From: Amblyornis subalaris
Lineage: Eukaryota > Chordata > Aves > Passeriformes > Ptilonorhynchidae
Direction: 5' to 3'
Length of the DNA stretch: 64,000 nucleotides
Assembly (NCBI GenBank): GCA_018881555.1
Contig: JACAXG010000034.1
Coordinates: 1,994,615-2,058,614 of the forward strand
Below are positions 41,101-54,205 of this stretch, one piece after another (within the stretch, counting starts at the first letter, position 1; every line of letters starts with the position of its first letter). Below the pieces are notes generated by a model. That model saw only the letters and a program-made list of their open reading frames with translations. It was not told the origin of the DNA and ran no database searches. The position numbers and the translations under genes are program-made.

Positions 41101-43209
41101 AATACTCTATTTTCTTATTAGACTTTCTTTTTCAAGGCATGACTGGAAGAAAAATTGAAATATTTTCATAGGTAACAGTAGTTTGTATATAAGAAGACCC
41201 AGCTTATCCCTAGCATGTTCAAAGATAATATTGGAGTAAAAAAAANCAGATTCTGAATATTATATGCTTGTTCAAGGACATAAGTGAATGCCTTATTTTG
41301 TAAAAAGTGCATCAGTAAGAATAAAAAGAAAAAAGGAAAAAGATACAGACATACTAAAATACAACAAAAAAACTTAAAACCTTTAATTTCTTGTTAGACA
41401 TAACAGATGCCTGAAACTTGTGCTGTTGTATTTAAGCAAAGNTGATTTGCTGGTCTGTAACTCAATATTAAGCTGTAGATTAGTTTTGCACTGTATTGTA
41501 CATAATCAGCTTCTGAATTTAACCACATCTATTTGGAAGAGATGGAGGAAATATTCTGTTTTAGCACTTAGCAGTTCAAATTTTCTCCAAAGCCTATGGG
41601 TGANGAACATACTCCTGACTTAGAAATACAAAACTCAGACTTTGCTGATGAACTTGAAAACTTTCCAAATTTGGAGCCCACCTACAGAGAATCTGTGCTT
41701 AACCTTGAGCAGAAAAACCTCAGGGACGTATCACAGTGTGCAGTACAAANTTCAGCAGCTGAGAATTCTGTCCTTTACAAAAGCTGTGGGACCAAAATTA
41801 CACACAGAGGCATGGAAAAAGTGGCATGGAAGCAGACAATTAAATGGACATAGAAACAGCAAAATATTTTGGGCTAAATTTCGTAGCATACAGGGAATTG
41901 TGATTGTAAGTGCTTACAGTAAGATGAGGGGGGATGAATAAGTAGGCCTGTAAACAATTACTCTTTTACACACTAATTTTCACATGCCTCCTGTCTGACA
42001 GTATCATAGGAAATCTCTTGAGATTAACCTGAGGAAACACTGCAGGTACACAGAGCCCAACTTTCTCTCCATTCCTGCTTCGAGCGTCAGCCTCACCATG
42101 AACCTCTCCANGAGCTGGGGATTACAAGGCTGCTTCTTCCCACTGTCCCAGTGACCCTTGAGCCATCCCCCTTCCCTGGCTCTGAGGAAACAGGCAGACC
42201 TCCGCTCTGCTTCGGGGACAACAGTGATTTAACCACCCTTTTCTCTAAGCCTCTGGTAGCAACCCCAGCCTGGCACAGCTCAGAGCTTCTATTGGAAACC
42301 AGCTATTCGATGTNGTGAAGCTCTATGTGGCATGAGAAGAGACTTGATAAGCTTTTAAATACTTTTAAAATGTGGAGTAAGAGAACTAAGAAGACAAAAC
42401 AAGGCACTCAGGTCTTGCACAGCCCTCCCACCATAACCACTGTGAGAATCTTTGTCTCTTACAGAGCCAATAATGTCAGCAGATCTGCCTGAGGAGCTGC
42501 TTTTTCCCCTGCAGGCTGGAGTGGGCCTAATCAATAACCCTGCAAGAGGGAGAGAGAATTTAATAGGTTCAGAGAACTCTGCTCAAAACTCCTCTTTTTT
42601 GTACCAGCATCCCAGCTGAAAGTACAGTACATGCCTATTTTGCTCATCATAGTTTTACAAGTTACGGTAGCCTGAGGCAGTTCTTCCCTCCTCCCTCCTC
42701 CTCAAATGGAATGAATCAGTCACAGGGCTTTGCAACATCTGATCAATATTTACTTAGCAAGACAATTTTAACAAGAACAAAAATATTCTTTTTCATGCAC
42801 TGGCTTCCTTTTTTTAATCTTGCCAAAATATCTGTCTTGTTCTGAAGCAAGACGTAAAGACTTTAATGAGGAAAGCGAAGCAACAGAATTGGAATTGATT
42901 CAGTTTGAGATGTTCACAGTTATTCAGACTACAGCTCACACCGAATACAGTTCATATTCAAAATACATATTTTCCTTACCAAGCTGTAAAACCATTCACA
43001 AAGTGTTGAAAATTTACCTTCTGGAATAGATATATTTAAATTCAACTGCTTCTTTACAAATTCCTTGTGGCAAAAATAAAAATGCAATGGCAAACAGCTC
43101 CAATGAGTTATCAAAAAATGTCTTCTTTTTTTCCCATATTTTCATTAGATTTCCTGTATGCACATATTTAGTCCTTCAAATATATTTCTGCTAGATAACA
43201 CTGATTGAA

Positions 43210-44048
43210 AGAGTATGACCAACCTGTGCACCCTCAGCAAGTTTGCTGATGACACCAGGCCGTGTGGCACAGCCAACACCCTGGAGGGAAGGGATGCCTT
43301 CCAGAGGGACCTGGACAGGCTAGAGAGGTGGACCCTTGTGGAGTTCATGAAGTTCAACGAGGACAAGTGCAAGGTCCTGAGATTGAGAGCAGCCCCGAGG
43401 AGAAGGACTTGGGGGTGCTGGTGGAGGAGAAGCTCAACACGGCCCAGCCATGGGCACTCGCAGTCCAGAGAGACAAATGTGTCCTGGGCTGCACCCAAAG
43501 CTCTGTGGGCAGCAGGGGAGGGAGGGGATTCTGCCCCTCTGCCCTGCTCTGGCGAGAGCCCCCTGCAGAGCTGTGTCCAGCTCTGGGGTCCCCAGCACAG
43601 GAAGGACATGGAGCCACTGGAGCAAGCCCAGAGCAGGCCACAAAGTTGATGGCAAAGCACCCCTGCTATGGAGACAGTCAGAGAGAGCTGGGGTTCTTCA
43701 GCCTGCAGAAGACTCCAGGGAGACCTCAGAGCCCCTTCCAGTACCTGGAGGGGTTCTACAAGAGACCTGAGGGAATATTTACAAGGGCGTGTAGTGGCAG
43801 ACCAAGGGGAAATGGCTTTAAACTGAAAGAGGGTAGATTTACATTAGATATTAGGGACAGATTCTTTACTGTGAGGGTGGCAAGACATTGGAACAGGCTG
43901 TCCGGAGAAGTTGTGAATGCCCCATCCCTGGAAGTGTTAAAGGCCAGGTTGGATGGGGCAACCAGGTCTAGTGGAAGGGCTCCTTGTCCATGGCTGCGGG
44001 ATTGGAACAAAATGATATTTAAGCCACATCCATTCCATGATTCTATGA
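43210..44048 (+). mobile_element. CR1 LINE, 5'-truncated 3' portion
   Basis: This is the clearest element in the window. CR1 is a non-LTR retrotransposon whose second reading frame encodes an endonuclease and reverse transcriptase. Here only the end of the reverse transcriptase and the 3' region survive. The catalytic-type box FADDT is read at 43242-43256, followed by DLDRLERW and MKFNEDKCKVL. The next family block (ESSPEEKDLGVLV) is read from 43379 in a different frame, consistent with a deletion of roughly 15 codons. CVQLWGPQHRKDMEPLEQAQ is back in the first frame. The last blocks (RGNGFKLKEGRF, FFTVRV, RHWNRL, APSLEVLKARLDG) are in the second. The copy ends in ccatgattctatga, the avian CR1 3' tail. 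With at least three frame changes it cannot encode active enzyme. It is higher in GC than its surroundings. Confidence 0.95.
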
Positions 44049-44089
44049 AAATAATCTCTGATCACAGCAATAGTTGTTTGGAAAGATAA
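43215..44089 (+). pseudogene. Broken CR1 reverse-transcriptase reading frame
   Basis: Two overlapping frames, about 43215-43649 and 43262-44089, together carry the C-terminal part of a CR1 ORF2-type protein, interrupted by indels. The second is the longest open frame in the window (about 275 codons), but it only joins in-frame and out-of-frame CR1 segments and runs past the element's 3' end. It should not be annotated as a host gene. Neither frame has the N-terminal endonuclease or the earlier reverse-transcriptase motifs. Confidence 0.9.
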
Positions 44090-47000
44090 AATAAGCTCCT
44101 TGTCAAAAGCACTTTTTCTTGATGTTTTAAATATTCTTCATGTCAAAAGAGATTTAATTCTGGGCACATATCATTCAAATCTATGAACTTGGATTAGTAT
44201 TTTCTACTAGAAAAAATATTGAGAAGATGTATATAGGGGTGTTTAGTTGTTGAGATGATTATAAATTTAGATTATTATGGCCTTTAGGTAAATTTATTTA
44301 AATCTTGCAAATGTTTCTTTCCCTTAGATAAACCAGTCACAGAAAATGAAAAATAAATTTATTTCACACTAATTTTTTTTTAGAGGTAACTGAAACATTA
44401 CCGATTCCATCCACCACTGATTTTGTCCTCTACTGTTCTTAGAAGAACAGAGAAGTTTCTTAAGCACAGTTCTGTAATTGAGATGCTATTTAAAAGGCTA
44501 AAGTTTCCCTTACTACACTGAGAAATGAAAATGCAAAACCTTATACTGCTGATAAACAAGCTCTGGGAAATTCACAGTTTAGAACAACAGAAATAAATGA
44601 AAAAGGAATAAGTTTGACATTGCTCCCTTCAAAAACTGAGCATGTCCCCCTTTATCCTAGTTTTTTTGTAGATATGGATCCAGACAGAGCACTGAATCAA
44701 AACGCCTTGCAATTATTAGTTCATGTGATAATTAGCATTTTGGACCCATTATTCAAAAACAACCACAGGTCAGGGCAAACCACAAGTCTCGACTCCAAAC
44801 AGGCTTCAACNCTTTTCCAGATGAGTTTCCAGAAGGGTTCTAGAGGATATAAAAATATGTATATCAGTGCTGTGCATGTTCTGCATGCCCTCTGCTCACC
44901 AAGTTACATGGAGAAAAAAGCAGCTATTTCTGATGCTAGCCTTAGAGAAAGGTTTTGGGTTTTAAAACAAGATATCTCCTAATATTTTAGATGTTTTCAG
45001 TCTTCTTGAGTTCTGCAGTACTATATTGCTCAGAAGTTAAACGTGGACTCGGGAAAGTGACTTGAAACTTGACAGAGACTTAGTCCAAGAGTTAATGGTA
45101 GACCTTCTGCTGAAAATTGGTTGTCATTTGTTAATGTCAGTGTGGGATAAAGAATCAGCTCTGAAGCTTCACTGGACTTTCTCCTACAGCTTCAAGCATC
45201 AAACAAGTGTGTGCAGCTTGGAAAATGCCACATAATAAACACTGGGGTTGTTCTCAGTGAAAAGAACCTAAACTGTAAAGGTTCAGTCTGTAGGACTCAT
45301 CCACTGGAGAAGAAAGTACAATAAAAGGAGTTAATACAGTTTTTTTAGTATTCCAAGAGCTTTAGAAGTCAACCACAGCAAAAAAATGATGGATAACCAG
45401 GAGTCTACTAAACCTATTCTTAATGAATGATTGCCTCTCTTTTGCTTTACGTATTTGTCCCTCAGTTGCATTACCAGATCAAAACCAGTTACTACATACT
45501 GTGAGGTATAAAACTCTTCAGGGTGTCTAATTTCTACAAAGATTATTTTCCCACAATAAAGACAGCCACAAAAAGTAGAGTAGGGCACCTAAACTTTGAA
45601 CAAACTTCTTTTGGGCATCTGGAATCATTCCCTGAAGACCAGCTTGTCTTAAATGCAAAAAGAGCATCTGCAGAATGACAGTGACAGTCTTAACACACAC
45701 CAAGTTCATCACTAAGGTGTCATAAGAAAAGTACTGAAAAAACACAAGCTCCAAAGACACAAAGCCTGCTTTCCTGGAGACATGAGGGAGAAGTGACTAC
45801 TGGTGAAATCTTTTTGAGTCCTTAGGAGCTTGTCCTCCCCAGAGATACATTTCTTGAAGAAATTAGGGATTTGTTGAATCATGTCTTATGCACTCAGAGA
45901 CCTCGTAGATTTCTGCATCTTATTTCTTTCAATAAACTCTTCTGCTACACTGCTATAACAAATCTCTTTCAGAATAAGAGGATTTTTATGCAAGGTTTAT
46001 TGGAACTGAAACGAAGACTTAAAGTCACAACATAACAAATAATTTTCATTTCTAGCATTATGTAATTAGAAAGAACACCTCATTTCAGTTAGTTGCCATC
46101 CATCTTTTTTCCCCTTCTTGCCCAGCCAAAGTTGGATACAATATAACTGGAAACATTAGTACATAACTGCTTGAAAATAGAGTTTTTGAACAGCTTTTAG
46201 TCAGGAATTTTCTAAAACCATGGTGGCCACTAAGAGAGAAAATGGGAAAGCACTGAAATACAAGACTTTATTATCTGATTTCAGTCAGTTTTTTCTTTCA
46301 TATACATAAAACATATTCAGTGGTAGAAATGCTAGAAAATATATACTCACATAAAAGTATGTCTCTAAATACTCGTGAACCTATATACATTTACATCTTT
46401 TAAAAATGTAGTTTATTCCTTTCATGCATGAGAGAGACTGAAGGTGTCACTTTCAGAGAATTTAGCCCCTGTAGTACATACTCAATCATAAGTCAGCTAA
46501 TCACTGAAGTGACATTCAATTGTGTTTTAAATGTCTGTGGTTGAAATGACTCTGTGAGTATATGAAAATATCACAGTTGTCTTGCAGAAATATGACTATG
46601 ATCTCTCCATACCCAATTGGTGCTGCTACTATGTATTAAGTTAGTCTATTTCTTCCAGTAGAATAAATTGTTTAAATTATTTCTTTGCACTTGAGACTTT
46701 CAATTTGAAACTTCTTTTGTTCTATCCTCCCTCCTTTTGCCTTCTTCATCGACCTGACAGAGTGAACCAGATAAAAGCATTGTCGATTCATTCTCATTAG
46801 GAAAATACCCACCCCTTTCAGAGATTCCCAGAACAGAATGACAACAAAACAGAAGAACAAAGCAATGGAAAAAAAGACTAAAAGTAGAACTTTCCCTCTC
46901 TGTCTATCTATTGGCAGAAGCAGGGAAAGACTATACTCCCCAGCTTGGGTGAAACACAGGNTGCTAATAAGAATATTCATGATTTGTCTTAGCAGAGCCA

Positions 47001-47473
47001 GATTAAATTGTATTTTAAATTAAATTATATTTGACAGATTGTGGATTAATCAGACAACTAAAGTACAAGGCACTACATTTTTGCTACTNGTTAGATTTTG
47101 AAACTGTAAACTAAAAACATGGGGAATCAGATCTTTGGTGTTGAAACAGTTCTTGAAGCCAATGGTAGACTAATATTTAGACTACACATCTTTACCACAC
47201 TGAGATATGGATTATAGAAAATGGTCACAAGAATAGTTATAACACTGTTCAATATGTCCAGCAAAGAAAAAAATTCTTCCTCAGATTTTTGTTTTAAAGA
47301 GATACTATTAAACTAAGAAAGAGGGATTTAGTTTATTAAGGACAGGATTTTCTGTTAAATCCAACAACCTGGGTAGCACAATTTAAGTTTTGCAATTGTA
47401 GAAAATCCACAGACAAATCTTAGTCACTGAAAATGTTAGTCACTGTTCAACAGTTAGTGATGAATGTTTTTAC

Positions 47474-47496
47474 CAATGTAAACATGGTTTACATTG
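47474..47496. repeat. Perfect 10-bp inverted repeat, 3-nt spacer
   Basis: Arms caatgtaaac (47474-47483) and gtttacattg (47487-47496) are exact complements around atg. The left arm plus the first spacer base contains GTAAACA, the core recognised by forkhead (FOX) transcription factors. The opposite strand has GTAAAC in the mirrored position. A dimeric FOX-type site is possible but untested. Confidence 0.85.
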
Positions 47497-48427
47497 TTTT
47501 CAAGCTATAACACCAGAAGGTATGTTGATGAGAACTTTACACAGTAAATCTTAATGGTTACTGCCTGGGCAAAGTGAAATGTGCATCATAGGACTGCTTT
47601 AACATCAGAAAGTTAAACATTCAGTTTTTCTTAAGTCTGTCGTCAGGAAGTGGCATTCAAAGGACATTTGAACATCAAGTGCTACCAGTGCAAGAGTAAT
47701 AATTCATTAATAGACAGGTTAAATCTTACTTTATTGCTGAATTTAACTATCAAGAATCAAAGTAACCCTCATTCCCTAGAGATATACTCACTCTCGTGAG
47801 ATCCCCAGGAATATGGGGAACAGGTAAGGGAAGAGTTTATCTCCAAGCAGCATTTTAGCATGTAAACAAAATGCCTGAAAAAGGCAAATTATCTGAGAAT
47901 CAGTTCCGTTTCTTACACCTGAGCAGATTACCCTGAGAGTTCAGTTTGCTGTCCAAAGAAAACAACTTGAAGCTAAGCCAAAGCTGCAGGTAGCTATTGC
48001 TGTTTCCTGCATAGCACCTGCTTCAAGCACAAGGGAATTTGTTTGCTTTGTATTTGATTACAATGATCTTGACTTTACTTCATTATTAAAGTGTGTTTGG
48101 GGGAAAAGCAATTTCAAGTGGGTTTGGTAAACACTAGTCCCCCCTTAAGGGACTGGGAAACTTTATAGTACACAATTCTCTGTCAAATACTCTGGGAAAG
48201 AAGNTTCTGTGAATCTGCTAGACCTGCTTGGAGACTGATTGTATAAGCTGGCAGACTCTGTAGGAGACAGGCCTTAGATTTGCCAGGCAACAAGAAAAGC
48301 TGATTTTGTAAATAAGAAACAGGAAGGAGAGAAAAATCAGACACCTCAGAAACTCACAACATATGTACTTTCCTACGGAGACAGTTTTCAGTGCATATAT
48401 GGATCTTTGCTAGGTTTTAGTTTTTTT

Positions 48428-48452
48428 ATTATTATTATTATTATTACTACTA
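48428..48452. repeat. (ATT)n-(ACT)n microsatellite
   Basis: About six ATT units following a T-run, grading into three ACT units. Confidence 0.9.
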
Positions 48453-49619
48453 CACTAAGCTTATTTTTAAAAAGGCACAACATTCACAGAAGCAGGCTAG
48501 AAAAAAGACACACTTTTGATGCTAAATTGATGTAAAATTGTATCAGCACAAGTCTCGAATGCTTCATTTTCTAGAGTATCTCTTGATAGTTATTCTGGGT
48601 CAGAAGGATGATTTTTGCCATCCCAGTGAAATGAGCCATAAAGCACTGAAAGCTGTGTTTGCATAAATTCCAGAGGGGCTTCTCAAAGCTGAAGCTTGCC
48701 AATGTTTTGTGAGTAGAACATGTTCAACATGACAACACAGCAGCAAGTAGAATAAATCCTGTGGCTGACCTGTAAAAGATGAGGCCACATTCCAGATGAA
48801 CTGATATCTTTCAGTCCTGACAGGTGAAACATTTAATCAGGAGCTNAAGTATAATGTTTTATCTGTGGTATTGAGTCTTATTTTTTCCTTTTTCTTTCAA
48901 ATACTCAGGTGGTAATTTTAANAACTTGTGTATTATATGAGGGGGTGGACCTGCTGACTTTGTATTATCTTTTAAAATGTGGCCTCATATTTATATTTTC
49001 TTCCAGCAAGAAGAGATTTGATCTTTCTGGTTATTTTCTGAGATTAAAAGGTCTTTAATATTTTCCTGAATTAGGCATCCAAGACTAAGGAATATCTGTA
49101 CAGACAGAATTCTTTCTAGTTAGCAGTCACATGTTGAAAATTATTCCCAATATTAGAAATAAGACCTAATAGCTTAGAGGCAAGGTGACAACTCAAATTA
49201 CAGTTTTAGCAAACAAGTATGAACTCTTACAGCATTATCTGAATGAAAGTAAATAATTAGACTCAATTCTGAGAGACTTCTCCCCAACAGAAGTTATCTG
49301 TACTGTTATCTCCTACTGTAATAGCTTAGCAAAAGAACTGTTTGCAAAAGTGATAATCTAAATGCAGACATTGCCTCAGACCAATTTAGCTGCAGATGGA
49401 AGTTTTTCTAAACAAACAAAAAATAATAGCAATAATCTCNTGTTCTGGCCTTTCATTGTGTTCTAGCCAACTGTGTTCTGGTTTTGTTACTGGTTAGAAA
49501 GTTACTGCATGGGCATCTGGGGAAGATGTACAGCTATCAGAGTCATTGTCCAAGAGTTACTTTATTAGGATATGCTCACAATTTTACAGATTTTAGAGCA
49601 AAATAAAAATTTTACTCGT

Positions 49620-50240
49620 GGAACCCTGGTGAAAAACAGGGTTAAAAGGCCCCTCAAGAGCTGATGTAATTCATCCCATTGTGCCAGGGCAGGATCAGCA
49701 AAAGCATTTACGCTGTTGAGACAGAANCCTCCCCAGCCCAACGGCCTTAGCCTGCTGTTTGCCCCCGGTTTTGCAGGCAGTTACACACTGCTGGGCACCT
49801 GCCTCCATGTCCCAGTCAGCTCCTGCCCCTTCCTAAATGGAGAAATCCACCCAGCAGCTTGGACCTGCACTTCTCAGGACGTAGTCACACAGCTCCTGGG
49901 CTACACAGATCATATTGTATGAATTCCTGCTCAGACCTGTTCCTAAATACCTCCAGCAGTGAGGATTTAACGCTCCATGCGCAGCCAAGGTTGGTGCTTC
50001 ATCTTTAGAGGGTTTCTTCTAAGGCCATTTCTTGCTAAAAGGCAAAATTCTTCCCCTTGGCCCGCCCACCACAGAGAGAAAGAACTGTACCTAAAGCCTT
50101 TGTCTCCTGATTACTCAGCCCTTCCTCTGCCCAGGCCATGCTTCTCTGAAATTTCCCTGTGCTCTTCTCTGGACTTCCCTAGCAATAACAGCCAGCCTAA
50201 AATGCTGCACCTTGTGTGTGTTCTTCCAGTTCATCCGTCA
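49620..50240 (-). mobile_element. Possible ancient CR1 remnant, antisense
   Basis: The string cagggcaggatcagcaaaagc (from about 49685) and the preceding ccctcaagag...atcccattg resemble the reverse complement of the 3' region of older avian CR1 subfamilies. Further on, acctgttcctaaatacctcc near 49935 again resembles a CR1 antisense block. About 200 bp between these points show no resemblance, so an insertion or heavy decay is needed. The GC content is higher than that of the flanks. The identification rests on remembered family consensus and is tentative. Confidence 0.35.
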
Positions 50241-53200
50241 CAAGCCGATGGATTTTTGCTCTCCCCATCACAGTAATTGTTCACTCCTNTTTATAACCCA
50301 NTATTTGGCTTATTCTGCAGAGCTTNNGGCAGCCAGCTGGCTCCTTGCCTGCAGCCAACCTTCCCCCAGTTTAGACTTCTAATCCTATTCTCTTCATCCA
50401 AGTGCAAAATAGGGTTTGGTTGTGTGTGGTTTTTTTAATTTTTTTTTAAAAATGTATTTGAAAATATAAATTCAAAAAAGTTATTTTGATCCAGGACTCT
50501 CACTTTTCATATACGTATTTTAACACAAGAATGGTTAGTTTTCTAAATAACACTTTTGCTCACCAAAACGAAGGTTCCTCTCTAAAGGAATTATCTGCAG
50601 CAAATTATCTATTCTAGATCTCAGTAACTCCAGAAACACCATCATGGACAGACAGTTCCTACCATGTACAATCTTATACATGAGATGCNTCTGTTTGCTT
50701 TTCCTGGTTGGGTGTTTTAGTCTACTCAAGGGAATCTTCAAAAGTGATAAAGCAGTGGGGCAAAAGAGCAAATGATGGGATCCACGGATAGCTTAGTCTC
50801 AGTTTTATTGATCATGCTGAAAATCCAATTCTCAGTCAGCAAACTTTCTTTTACNGTATAAAAGCAATGAAAAGAGGGTACTTCTGAAAGGCTATGTCAT
50901 TAGGGAAGAAAAATTGAATGTAATGAATTAACTCTAAATGCTGCAGCTTTAAACTNTGGAGCAGCACTTACTGTGCACGGGACTGGCAGTTTCATACACG
51001 TTCAATATCCCATTNCAGAAAAGCTATGTAATTACAACCCAAATTCTATCTCTCAGCATTGGGAAACACATAAGGTTTCACAAAAGACCTGATTCTATCT
51101 TTATACCCTCTCTGGAGCTTTCAAAAACACCAGTAGGATTTGGAAATCAAGAAGAAATTCAAAAAAGGTCTCCAAAGGGAAAAATATGCAGCCTATAAGA
51201 AAACTACAATAAACTGTGCATCTCTTCCTCTGAAGGCAGCTGTAGCTCTTTAAATTGTTAATGACCATACAGGTGAAGGAAATAGCTACTTATAGACATG
51301 ATTAAATACAGAACATAAGGTCAATCTTGAATATACCAAATAGAATCTAACAGTAACATTAAAATCATGATATATTTCTAATACTTNTGTGGAGGTGTTC
51401 AATAAAATATGGTAACATTAAAAAAAATGCTGTTTTGATTAGGTGTGACACACNGATATTTTAAATTCTTTTTTGGTCCTTATTTTCAGTCCTTCTGATT
51501 TCCAAAAGGTGTATGCATTCAGGGTCATAGCAAAAGGAATGATTTATAGTCCAAATTCTTAATTTTCCAGTTCATTACCTAGTCCTCATTTAATTTAGTA
51601 CCTTATTTTCCTCTGGCCAATGCATTATCCTTAGTGTTTCCAATTTTATATAAGTATACCATAATACCCACTGAACATTAGAAATAACTATGTGCAATCT
51701 TTCTGAAAATCAAATCATTACAAATAACCCACAGTTTCCCNGTATATAAAAAGAAAAAAAGAAGAAAACCACATTCAATATCCATTCATCTACTAGGAAA
51801 GCATATATCTTTCTATTCAGGTAATTAAAATGACCCATTTGAGGCTTTAAAGAATACTATGTAATTTCAAAAATAGTGGGAGTATATTAACATGAAGTTT
51901 TAAAAATACTTCAGCATATTTTCCATTTTTTCTTTCTTAGATTTATATTTTAAACAGAAAGAATTATTTGTAGACTAACTGCTGGCTTTCTGGATACATT
52001 AGCTCACTGATAATGTCATAATATCACATTAAACCATATGAACACATATATTAAATAGAATGAACTGGTAAAAGAAATTGAAATACGAGCTAGGAAAATT
52101 TGACCTTTGTTAATTTCTTCAGTGCAGAGAGAACCCTTTGATGATAATACTATGCCAAGTAATGTTAGAAATAGGATTATTTTGAACCTTGTTGTTCAAC
52201 TAATTTGTCTACTTCAATATTGACTACCAATAAATGTCACCACCGTCTTAGAGAGCCATATTGTGGACTTTCATGACATAATGTAATNTGTGCTCTGATG
52301 AAGAATGAACTCTATATTCCAGAGTCCTATTTACCGACAGAGTTGCCCCCAAATCCATCTATAAATTAATATTATTAATCCTAAAATATTAATGATCTGT
52401 AAGAGTAGCTGCCTAAAAAATACTCAAGAAAAAGTCTTCAAAATCAATACATAAAAAGAAAAACTTGTGCCAGATGTTTGAATTGTCATATCCTCTGATG
52501 AGAAAAGAGTATATTTACCTTGAATATTTTAAGAGATGGTTTAAAAAAAGACAAAGAAAACACGACACCAACATAGATGCAGCTGAACACAAATATAGTG
52601 GAAATCTTCTTAGATTAACAGAAAAATAGCAGATAACTGAACGACTGCTCTGTTAGTACCAGTGACAAGTCTGTTGAAGCTAATATGCAATTAACTACTA
52701 TCATAATTTAAGGGGAAAAGGGCACTAAAAATTAAGGGGAAAAATACCACAGAGCAAGTCTCTTGGAATCCTGTCCATAAGTTAAAATCACAGCCTGATG
52801 TTCATTATCCATCTCAGTGCATGTTGTAGTCAACACCCTTAGGAAAATTTAGAGGATGATGCCTTTTCAAGGATGGCCAAGGAATTGCCATATCTCATTC
52901 CTGTTTCTTGTTATTCTTTATAACAACTCGTCATGGACCCAGGACTGAAAGACAAGCTCAAAACCCCATTTCTCCTGCAGAAATACTATGCAGAAACTGG
53001 CTCCCTTTCTTCCATTTATCCTATGGAACTTCCTGCAAATTGCCTTTGCAAATCTCAGCTGTGGCTTTTATGCAGCAGTCAGAAAGGAAATTCACGTGGT
53101 GTGATAGCTCCAAAACATAGTGAATTATAGGCCATGACTACTATCTGGAGTTCCATCCAGAACCCAATTAAAACTGTAGGTCAAAAACCACCTATCTAAT

Positions 53201-54064
53201 ATGTTCTCACTGCAGATATTAATGAGCTAATAGAAATACTTTCCACGAGCTGCAGAAGTTAAATGCAGAAATCATGCATTTTCTTTACAAATTGCATTGC
53301 TGTGATCAAATCCGGAGGGCAAACAGGCCTGAGTCGCCCTGCAGCAACGAGCAAACTCCACACTCACGTGCACACGAGGCAGCGCTTGCCATGGGGCTGT
53401 GCTGGGGCCGTCGGAGCCCCCCTGCCCAGTGCTCTCTGTCGGCTGGAGCAGACTCTGCACACGCCAGGTGTCCTGGCTCCTCTGTCCCTGTGGCTGCACA
53501 NGCCAGCTAAGATAACCACCATGGGACCCCCATCCGGAACGCTTCCTACATCCTCTCTATCATTACACCCAAGAGTCAAAACCAGTGAANAGTTGGATAG
53601 CTCATGTCAAGTGCCACCAGTTTCTTTTCTGCCTGTCCCCAGTAATGAACAACATTTGTTTTTCCTGATGTGACGGTGAATGGCTCTCTGATGTTTTCTT
53701 GTTTCATCATAAATCTGGCCCTCTTTTCTCATCCCTGGACATCAGCTTCCACTTCCAACTACTCCATCAGCATGTCCGTGTGAATTGATAGCTCAAGCAA
53801 CATTCAGCATCTTCCCTTTCAGACCCTTTCTGTACACACTACAGACTCTGCAGCAGAGGAGTTGTATGATTTCACACAAAGTGTGCATTCGACTGATTTT
53901 TTTTCTTTCATGAGGGGGAAATATTTTTTAAAAATAGAAGCATTTTCCTGAAATGAATATGTGAATACGAAATACCAACTGATAGACTTGTTTAGTGAGA
54001 AACTCCTGAACGGAATTCATATGATGGCATAAGGGATGTTTGTTTTAAAAATAAAATTATTTGG

Positions 54065-54205
54065 ATCATAGGATAGGTTTGAAGGAACACAAAATGTTAT
54101 TTAGGCCAATCCCTGTTCAAAACAGATGATGTTTGTCACAGCTTTGTCCTGCCAGGTTTTAAATACCTCCAAATTACAGATCTTGTTTCTTTGACATCCA
54201 TCTCT
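54065..54205 (-). mobile_element. Old CR1 3' fragment, antisense
   Basis: Reading on the plus strand, atcataggatagg is followed by tttgaaggaac, then gccaatccctgttcaaaaca, gctttgtcctgccaggttt and taaatacctccaaa. This is the order seen in the reverse complement of the 3' end of older avian CR1 copies, where the tail repeat comes first. It is clearly more diverged than the plus-strand copies at 10 and 43 kb, and after about 54205 the resemblance fades. Confidence 0.6.

Larger units (their letters stand above)
25641..43209. other. Long AT-rich non-coding stretch
   Basis: No gene, RNA or intact mobile element is recognised over about 17.5 kb. Items listed separately are the inverted repeat at 26.6 kb, the semi-palindromic repeat at 37.2 kb and a short duplication at 38.1 kb. 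Complex stretches at about 34800-35095 and 35580-35800 resemble candidate conserved non-coding elements. A mildly GC-rich segment lies at about 42040-42300. A pyrimidine tract followed by ag near 31850 resembles a splice acceptor, but no matching downstream donor or recognisable protein was found. The longest N-free interval in the window (27740-30000) lies here. Confidence 0.65.

Noticed and set aside
43145..43660. 171-codon minus-strand frame
   Set aside because: It lies antisense to the CR1 copy. Its openness comes from the GC-rich element, and it has no domain of its own.
43262..44089. 275-codon plus-strand frame as a possible novel gene
   Set aside because: Its segments correspond to CR1 reverse-transcriptase and 3' sequence with frame shifts, and it runs past the element's end, so it is retrotransposon debris.
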